DNA of 64,000 bases from UBA12014 sp029248335. Its GTDB lineage: Bacteria > Planctomycetota > Phycisphaerae > Phycisphaerales > SM1A02. Made by a program: the position numbers and the translations under genes. Below the pieces are notes generated by a model. It did not search any database. It saw nothing but the letters and a program-made list of their open reading frames with translations, and was not told where the DNA came from. Below are positions 61,301 to 64,000 of this stretch, piece after piece. Within the stretch, counting starts at the first letter, position 1. Every line of letters starts with the position of its first letter. The stretch is from positions 3,545 to 67,544 of the forward strand of contig JAQWJM010000001.1 in assembly GCA_029248335.1 (NCBI GenBank). The letters run 5' to 3'.

Positions 61301-63702
61301 TCCTGGTCGCGGCCAGTCCCGAAGACCGTCGGTCGATCGAGGATCTGGTCAAGCGGCTTTCCGAGACGCCGATGAATTCCGCGGTCGAGATCGAGGTGCT
61401 CACGCTCGATTCAGGCTCGGCTCGCGAGATGGCGCCGAGACTCGAGTCCCTGATGCGGGATCGAATGCAGAGTCTCGGCGAGGCCGAGGGGCCGAGCGAC
61501 CGCGTCTCGATCGAACCGCTGGATGGAAGCAACTCGTTGATCGTGGCGGCCAGCCGTGAGAACCAGACCGTGATCCGCGATCTGGTCGACGTCCTCATGC
61601 AGGCCCAGTCGGATCGAATCGGAGGGCACTCGCTCGAGATCATTCCCGTCGCCCGGAACCGGGCGTCGGACCTGGTCGATCTCGTCGAGGACCTCTACGT
61701 CGAGACCGAGAATCGTCGCCGGGGCGAGGAGGTCGTGCGGGTGAACGCCGACGACCGCATCAACGCGATCCTCGCGACCGGCGCGCCCGCGGACATCGAG
61801 GCGATCCGAGACCTGGTGTCGCGACTCGATTCCGAGCAGCCCGGCGCGATCGTCGAAGTGAAGTACGTTCCGCTGGCGTCGGCCAACGTCCTCGAGACCG
61901 TCGCCCTGATCGAAAGCGTGCTCGATGGCGGGGGTGGCCGTCGCGGACGAGCCGGGCAGCGCGGCACCGTGATGCGGTACCTCAAGGAGATGGAAGGTCT
62001 CGAGCCGGGTGACGAATCCGGTCGCATGGAGGTCGAGGTCTCGAGCGCGATCCGCGACTCGATCGCACTCACTCCCGACGTGCGGACCAACACCGTGATC
62101 GTCTCCGCCCCGCGGGATTCGATGTTGCTCATCGAACGGATGATCCGTGACCTCGACACCAGTTCGACCGGGTCGAAGCGGATCGAGGTCTTCAAGCTGG
62201 AGAACGCCGACGCGGACGCGATGGCGGAGATCCTCACCGAACTCTTCCAGCTCCGACAGCAGGGAAGCCTCTACGTGCTCAAGCCGCGTGAGGACATCGG
62301 CGGCAGCGCCGATGTCGCGGCCCAGCCGGGCGGCGACGTCGAAACCGAGATGTTCGGCACCGATCTCACGATGGTCCCCGACGAACGTCAGGCCTTGTCG
62401 ATCACCGTCGACAGCCGGATCAACGCGTTGATCGTGTCCGGAACGCCGAAGTATCTCGAACTGGTCGGCGAGGTGGTCAGGGAACTCGACGCCGATGAGG
62501 CCAATGAACGCCAGACGCTGGTCTACCCGCTTCGAAACGCGGAAGCCGGCGAGGTGGCCCGGGTGGTCAGCGAGTTCGTGAGCGAGGATCAGCGGAAGCT
62601 CGTCGAGACGTTGAACTCGGATCAGCTGCCCTCGGCGGCACGGCTCCTCGAACGCGAGGTGACGATCGTCGGGGATGCCAAGAGCAACGCGGTCCTGGTC
62701 AACGCCTCGCCGCGATACATGGAGCAGGTCGAATCGATCATCAAGGAGCTCGACGTCGATCCGCCGCAGGTTCTGATCCAGGTCATGCTCGCGGAGATCA
62801 CCCTCGAAGACGATTCGGACTTCGGGGTCACGCTCAACGAGAAGGTCGGCGTCGTGCCGCTCCGGACCTCGGGTTCGGTGCGGTACAGCAGCACCGACGT
62901 CATCGGGGCCTTCAGCCAGCCGGTGTCGGGTTCGTTCTCGGTGGGCTTCAACGATCTCAACCTCGTCCTCAGCGCGATGTACGCCCAGGGACGGTTGCAG
63001 CTGCTCTCGAACCCTTCGATCACCGTGGCGAACAACGAGGAGGGTCGGATCCAGGTCGGTCAGGAGATCCGGCTTCCGGATTCGATCGCGACCTTCGACA
63101 CCGGCACCCAGAGCACGACCGTGCAGGCTCAGGACGTGGGGATCATTCTCGAGGTCAGGCCCACCATCAATCCGGACGGTTTCGTGCGGATGGACATCCG
63201 GCCCACCATCTCGCGGTTGAGCGAGAAGACCACGGACATCAGCGAGACGTTCCGCAGTCCGATCATCATCAAGCGGACCGCCGACACCACCGTCACCGTG
63301 AAGGACGGGGAGACCGTGGTCATCGGCGGACTGATCGAGGAGAACAGCGAACGTCGCGACATGAAGATTCCGCTGCTCGGCGACCTCCCCCTGATCGGCG
63401 GGTTGTTCCGTTCGGAGTCCGAGGTGCGACGACGGACCGAGCTGCTCATCGTGCTCACGCCGCGGGTGGTCAGCAACACCGACATGGGTGCGGGATCGCT
63501 TCGCGACTTCACGGACACGCTGGTGGAGGAGCTTCCGCTCCCCGAGAAGATCCGGCGTCAGATTCGGGATGGTCGCCTCGACGGCGGAGACAGCGACCTC
63601 GGAGCGTTATTCGAGCCGATCGAGCCGATCGAGACGTCCGAGGACGCCGATCAATCCTCGAAGGGGGAAGTCCCCTCCGATCCGACGGAAGAAGAGGCCT
63701 GA
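49342..63702 (+). CDS. gspD: Giant secretin (GspD/PilQ family) with about fifty tandem N1-type domains
   Basis: An uninterrupted 4,786-residue secretin, six to seven times the usual length (about 650-750). GGAG sits 6 bases before ATG 49342, followed by a signal peptide ending near EAVAQ. Residues about 45-120 are an N0 domain (VRFNFKGQTWDQVLDYFSR). From about 125 to 4,473 the sequence repeats an N1/secretin_N-type module of 75-95 residues with the recurring core V.AD.RTNSLIV followed by a helix ending in LD; I count about 52 modules. The C-terminal secretin domain starts near residue 4,474 (PQVLIQVMLAEI) and has VVIGGLIEE, IPLLGDLPLIGGLF and ELLIVLTPRVV. Low-complexity KES repeats and a hydrophobic stretch interrupt the array near residue 2,065-2,110. 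Known secretins use N domains as stacked periplasmic rings; here they could make a very long channel, or a large flexible scaffold. It is the outer-membrane component of the preceding secretion operon. Confidence 0.93.
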   Translation: MKKIRNRVQWSMFLTVLLGSWGGVQEAVAQTDPEPPRPVLGDDGVPQVRFNFKGQTWDQVLDYFSRVTGLPIVRDAEVPAGTVDYINPSPYPLPQALETLNLLLQTRGLVLRDENGRLVLEKLDQIKKENIPTYIGDLPDDVTADTLVTVIVPLVNATAASVSEQLKTMVADYGMVVALPQQNSLLLVETAANARRIQLIVDELDREDVENQVEQIELRYSKAADLLPTLLKLMSERVVKTVTKGKTKVQVEEDVMPAGFRITADERTNTIIARGTPRRIERLRAAIALLDAEKLESMMTMRTVQLDRLTVAEAKSKLDQLFAAVPKENKPTYVILEDTNRITISADQALLEQATRFLADLERKGAGTSGEVDSVVLLPLAHATPDAAIAACRAVFTPRQAAVLKLVPGPDGRSLVAAGPVGDLDSVRKTIVLIDRPARGDREVRYLVIDATDPETAFARATRIFEAGREADPTLDVVTDFDPATRRLVIEGPRESLDRFEKAIDSARASIKPETMVRQFTVESAAPSRLVGSMTTLSRAILKPKDGSVYVPPTFEAVDELDLLVVTATADQFVAIDGLLRTLDRPQPGDVTYRVIRIGTSAGDALLEKALLAFDRKAALLPDGDLPRPKVMVDAASGVFEVLGSTTSVQSFERALAEARQLLPPEPVARMIPIRQARAAEIVVPLQQMIDRAVAIGDGRVVAPPTIEVVNPTNSLWVRGDAAQVRTIEEFVRVLDVFEPTDMPPLRMLQLSGSDAVQIARLLTTRYDARPNDVRREQPVRIEADAATNTLVVTAHEAVFAEMKEFVESLNRNTETEAERETMIFPLRLARAVDLAKALGTLYPEPPMPLDSRGRPLPHLRQPREVFVSADAGTNTLIIEAPSGRRSSFEELVQQLDRIELPPQATLKTWNIDRGEGSEIASTLQNLARQGVLSRPGSNGEKAVEVTVQFEPRSRTLIVAGDDFTFGKVDEILTDLEAVPVTRALRVLEITTGDVTEISGRASRLFEEQTEGDPDFTGVEVEVDAVNGTILAVGEDASLNRFTQIVAQLESAQASPPDIRLISLRHGEATEVATMIVELLGNELAMATLGGPAPVIEALPQVNAILVAAEPREHEIIRQIVDTIDTADEALPPIRILQVRTADAVNLANALGQTYERRSNEEKAEKPVRISADVATNALIVAAHPDLLEEIRAIVTDLNDADRLDAEGREIRIFPLRVALAEDLATTIDQMYPEPPMPRDSRGRPRPDLQQAREVVVRANPQMNALIVDAPIQRMAGFEKLVQQLDQTQIVDETEIRTWKLPTVELEAAARTLRDLADGGHLGGGDRGLAGSISISIDAASDTLLVSGPTAIFERVGQVVDSLESGPVVPTTVLRTFRLVQARADSVVPMLREILVARMTETSGQPGREIDRLLTVTADRKTNTVIISAPEVVMPVAEQLIKTLDSSAQVVGDPTVRVRPLMFADAAVVAAALQQALPSMTSPATGDAMEVKVIPAAGSNALLLVGVPEEIEEVEVLIKPLDARPATDAMDARTFELAHADAGRIAPIVQKLLDDQQSSDPRVLVERIRRSRGAIDLTPTVRVEADARTNSLIVSGPQPAVNLAENLIEKLDRPDVDADLVYTTFTPARADAARIAGTAQTVLDRTRPGGLRSTLELLAEPETNSVLVVGTREETERAVALLSEWDAQIPVLPPVDFKIITMRNASADAVAAVIAPVLRDRTRWPAALRDAARAGLVVSEPSVTADVSSNRILVSAPAELQAIASTLARELDQVDAGASVEVRVYPVPAGGAADMAGALQKSLDAASDARPGEARPVVASAGRSDSIVVTASPRLQEIVAQQLSAMASSGGGVQVRTVFLKHASASRVAPLVESLLTEDSVLQPRDLPSWMRAELMMARARGQVSEEPPIRVLPDDRLNAVIVTGPLAALNAAEQLVAQLDVAAPGGSGRSIRVLEVRNADARELATTLDELFAVADDGEAPPAIRVNASSNTLLVRATPDQFSEIRAIVEGIDDATLNVARELRTVPIDPSRGSAEDIARMLERMLDREDDDRVRIVPIEELLKESKESKESDGAGRKVSSATPVDLGTHRGGLMGFARVAIAGIALAASPLGQDAAAAPVTASQATEEIEEDEAEIVIAIDPETNSLIILGSPRELDQVVELADEVEDTLPEEGSIIRTVPLPPGVDVRNVASVVGQTIRQLVPAGGRPGDLGRRTTVVADVTSNSLIVACRETDFELLAELIGSVARPADAPEVVVRIYRLDEMSASRAASGLISLLQSPGRNRYRELSVTLDGDGRPVQARFDPTLIRAVADVEANALVVLAPREAIPFVDRYVELATQSPKAERATLRLFQLRYASASELQRTLRQIFQTRFRNIRRSGAATAAEPDFAVDARSNQLVVTASTEELAEVESLLAQLDVEDGRERNPLTVIELAAARPTAAARLLDQAVIGGDERLRATTLVLADDASGVLLVRADAPTLAEMRDVLERIDREATSRFPVRTIELTRADAGEVAAAVQGFYDDRARLFSTGRGRRTQSAAVAITGRTGGATLLVACDDPTFEEVSQLAKTFDEKDGKAGYEYRIYPLRNARANEIKSTVESLVSSLTRSDSSFGGFGFRSRSRGDQTRSGLGSIAVEIDERLNALVVSGQGDRFDLVEELIESLDVPTPDDERRIVRYYRVPGADVSLLEEVLSDALGGGETEFRWWRSDEESTGPKIFADSRSGTLFVVGSEGQQASVDAILEDFSGLLAGGDSVVEVVRTEFADSDDVARAVSRFLRDRSRNDGTSATVVVTPIETSGAMIVAGTEDDVRMVKDLVARIDAPDLTGSRSLEIVVIERGDAADMAALIGAQFDRRGGDGVVITPDARTNSVLVNAPASLYPQIAALIKRLDAPDDTAESVIRTYNLQVADAGEASRILQETLRLDEEGRTTGISIAIEEDPDAAPIEVQATIVADRRSNSIVVTATKESLPVIESILAKLEEAPARSPIEYRIIPLEYAPAVDVSYTLDRLLLARGIDWQDVAVDYNRFENQLIVGATPDQFEVIDTILSELDAPGTRTRKTDFVALQFADAMKLKDALGNFYGPFALEADTPGKQNVRIIADEATNSLVVTAAEVEWEGILALVEQLDSEEYDASLQLAVLPLVYADARSVARAINDAFRPQVEAARREGRQSNREEPRQADGDRSGRERSEQSPPVLMQSEEWVSASAEVQTNSLVVSANRQNLQKIERIIAQLDVAEFVRLPAPRLIPVGSGDPESLAAALRTIYLPEGQNRGGTLRIVGDRPSNAVIVRADEEEFIQIRTLATALQQESDVKGVSVRVVRLESAPAARVAASVRAAYATKAAQAKVPFSIDVDAVGNALVIASTGPFFDEVSATIGEMDRLAPAAGQGIFLIDLENVPASVAERAVKRIGLDKAQPADSTSRLVVEPIKISTVEGRNALLVVANPADRETVVGILKAIDAQPEADLATNEVRVVQLQQAEAAAVVRLIDQVIDPAGGGPDGTAIATAVKEQIRRLNVVGGRSSPIALDLSRPIRVTADVAGNSILISSTPSNTRALVEVARLFDRLPTTEALTVQIFPLENMAADRFVGVVEDLFEQGRDLAVLPGSDIPAIPEGAIGASLTGRAALTVDERTNTVIAVGKESAVAFVEVMVGKLDSEVGTGWVEARVIPLKYADAGDLAEFVQAAVVEGQTDIPGGTPMQNQVARMRAMRLGGDRAVESDVFVPLSRLMVKADSQLNALVVVASPPNLSLVEELVAMLDIEAAAPGAAVRIYAVEHGSSERITTVIRQLFEQQYRSGLIRDEDRIKAVPDVRTNSIVVSTSGRSFELFEDLLARLDVEVPVDFREIRIIELANASASRLAPMIQSLMDARLERLRRVQPETAELEQAVVMSDDRSNSLVVAAGNDTFDVVERLASDLDLDSIGDAADIRVVPVTRGGLERVARAVAQVMERRYADLPADVARRQRPLVITDPRTNSLLVAASPEDRRSIEDLVKRLSETPMNSAVEIEVLTLDSGSAREMAPRLESLMRDRMQSLGEAEGPSDRVSIEPLDGSNSLIVAASRENQTVIRDLVDVLMQAQSDRIGGHSLEIIPVARNRASDLVDLVEDLYVETENRRRGEEVVRVNADDRINAILATGAPADIEAIRDLVSRLDSEQPGAIVEVKYVPLASANVLETVALIESVLDGGGGRRGRAGQRGTVMRYLKEMEGLEPGDESGRMEVEVSSAIRDSIALTPDVRTNTVIVSAPRDSMLLIERMIRDLDTSSTGSKRIEVFKLENADADAMAEILTELFQLRQQGSLYVLKPREDIGGSADVAAQPGGDVETEMFGTDLTMVPDERQALSITVDSRINALIVSGTPKYLELVGEVVRELDADEANERQTLVYPLRNAEAGEVARVVSEFVSEDQRKLVETLNSDQLPSAARLLEREVTIVGDAKSNAVLVNASPRYMEQVESIIKELDVDPPQVLIQVMLAEITLEDDSDFGVTLNEKVGVVPLRTSGSVRYSSTDVIGAFSQPVSGSFSVGFNDLNLVLSAMYAQGRLQLLSNPSITVANNEEGRIQVGQEIRLPDSIATFDTGTQSTTVQAQDVGIILEVRPTINPDGFVRMDIRPTISRLSEKTTDISETFRSPIIIKRTADTTVTVKDGETVVIGGLIEENSERRDMKIPLLGDLPLIGGLFRSESEVRRRTELLIVLTPRVVSNTDMGAGSLRDFTDTLVEELPLPEKIRRQIRDGRLDGGDSDLGALFEPIEPIETSEDADQSSKGEVPSDPTEEEA
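55534..55560 (+). repeat. Three perfect 9-bp repeats in the secretin gene
   Basis: AAGGAGTCC occurs three times in a row, encoding Lys-Glu-Ser repeated (residues 2,065-2,073). It marks the linker before the internal hydrophobic segment of the giant secretin. Confidence 0.75.
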
Positions 63703-63709
63703 GATCAAC

Positions 63710-64000
63710 GTGAAGCATGGGCATCGAATCATCGGACCGGTCCGTGGATTCCGCGTGGCCGTCGCCGCGATCGCGGTGGCGGCGACCCTCGCGGGGTGCG
63801 TCACGGACTCGGTCGAGTCCGCGACGGGCCGGCCGCTGCCGCCGGCTCCCCGGGAGGTCCCGCCCGCGTCTTCGGGCGATCCGATCAACGCGATCTCGGT
63901 GTTGAAGTCGCAGCAGCCGATCGACACCACCGGCAACGGATTTCCCAACCTGCTCGGGGCCGGGGTCTATCTGTTCTCGCGCCCCTATCCCATCCCGAGA
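63710..64000 (+). CDS. Lipoprotein downstream of the secretin (3' end outside window)
   Basis: An open frame from GTG 63710 to the end of the window (97 codons, no stop). It has a basic start (KHGHRIIGPVRG), a hydrophobic stretch and a good lipobox, TLAGC, followed by a Pro-rich linker. After that, ISVLKSQQPIDTTGNGFPNLLGAGVYLFSRPYP is visible but not recognised. It starts 8 bp after the secretin stop, so it is probably cotranscribed. A pilotin-like role in secretin targeting is possible but rests only on position and lipidation. An ATG-started frame at 63717 is out of phase and has no signal peptide. Confidence 0.65.
   Translation, partial: MKHGHRIIGPVRGFRVAVAAIAVAATLAGCVTDSVESATGRPLPPAPREVPPASSGDPINAISVLKSQQPIDTTGNGFPNLLGAGVYLFSRPYPIPR

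Noticed and set aside
49342..63702. Possibility that the giant secretin is several genes joined by frameshift-free assembly error
   Set aside because: No stop, no internal gene start context and continuous module phase over 14 kb; modules differ in sequence, so simple repeat misassembly is unlikely. Reads would still be the decisive test.
1..64000. tRNA, rRNA, transposase or integrase genes
   Set aside because: None was seen on either strand by inspection; no target-site duplications or terminal inverted repeats of mobile elements were found.

Overview
The window is high-GC bacterial DNA, coding-dense, with many 4-bp stop/start overlaps. Several traits together suggest a planctomycete, most likely of the Phycisphaerae type: a PEP-CTERM-like protein ending in VPGPA plus an Arg-rich tail, Tat-exported Gfo/Idh/MocA and sugar-isomerase proteins, a DUF6807 ('PmoA') domain, large cytochrome c/PA14 lipoproteins, and a very large secretin. 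No rRNA, tRNA, CRISPR array, insertion sequence or prophage was seen. The taxonomic call is inference from gene content.

Region 1 (1-13.5 kb). After the 3' end of a NagB/PIG-L fusion gene comes a tight operon (296-12397) of twelve genes: ABC exporter ATPase, methyltransferase, DUF2141 lipoprotein, two acyltransferases of different families, ABC-2 permease, acyl carrier protein, FabZ-like dehydratase, a fused ketosynthase/chain-length-factor-like protein, an FkbO/Hyg5/XanB2-type chorismatase, a flavin halogenase-like enzyme and an AMP-dependent ligase. A convergent family 2 glycosyltransferase follows. The set reads as an aryl-polyene (xanthomonadin- or flexirubin-like) pigment pathway: a hydroxybenzoate starter from chorismate, activation, ACP-bound polyene extension, possible halogenation and methylation, acylation and export.

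Region 2 (13.6-24 kb) holds a secreted unknown, a class III aminotransferase, a large secreted protein with a possible Cys-His papain/transglutaminase-like core, and a minus-strand group: pentaheme cytochrome c/PA14 lipoprotein, beta-propeller dehydrogenase-like protein, guanine-deaminase-like enzyme, and a CPBP membrane protein lacking its usual glutamate pair.

Region 3 (24.2-40.9 kb) holds a complete tripartite RND efflux operon, a Tat-exported oxidoreductase followed by an unusual TIM-barrel isomerase/DUF6807 fusion, a BtuF-like binding protein without a signal peptide, ClpB, a dipeptidyl-peptidase-IV-type S9 peptidase and a PEP-CTERM-like surface protein.

Region 4 (40.9-64 kb) is a type II secretion/type IV pilus-like operon: gspF, G, H, I, J, K, a PilM/PilN-like gspL, a PilO-like protein with a possible PilP/GspC-like C-terminus, then a secretin of about 4,786 residues. 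Between an N0 domain and a normal C-terminal secretin domain it carries roughly fifty tandem N1-type (secretin_N) modules, where known secretins have a few. This mega-secretin is the most remarkable object in the window. A lipoprotein gene begins just after it and runs off the end.

Several genes that start transcription units carry a TAnnnT -10-like hexamer exactly 6-7 bp before the ATG and no clear ribosome binding site, which suggests leaderless transcripts.
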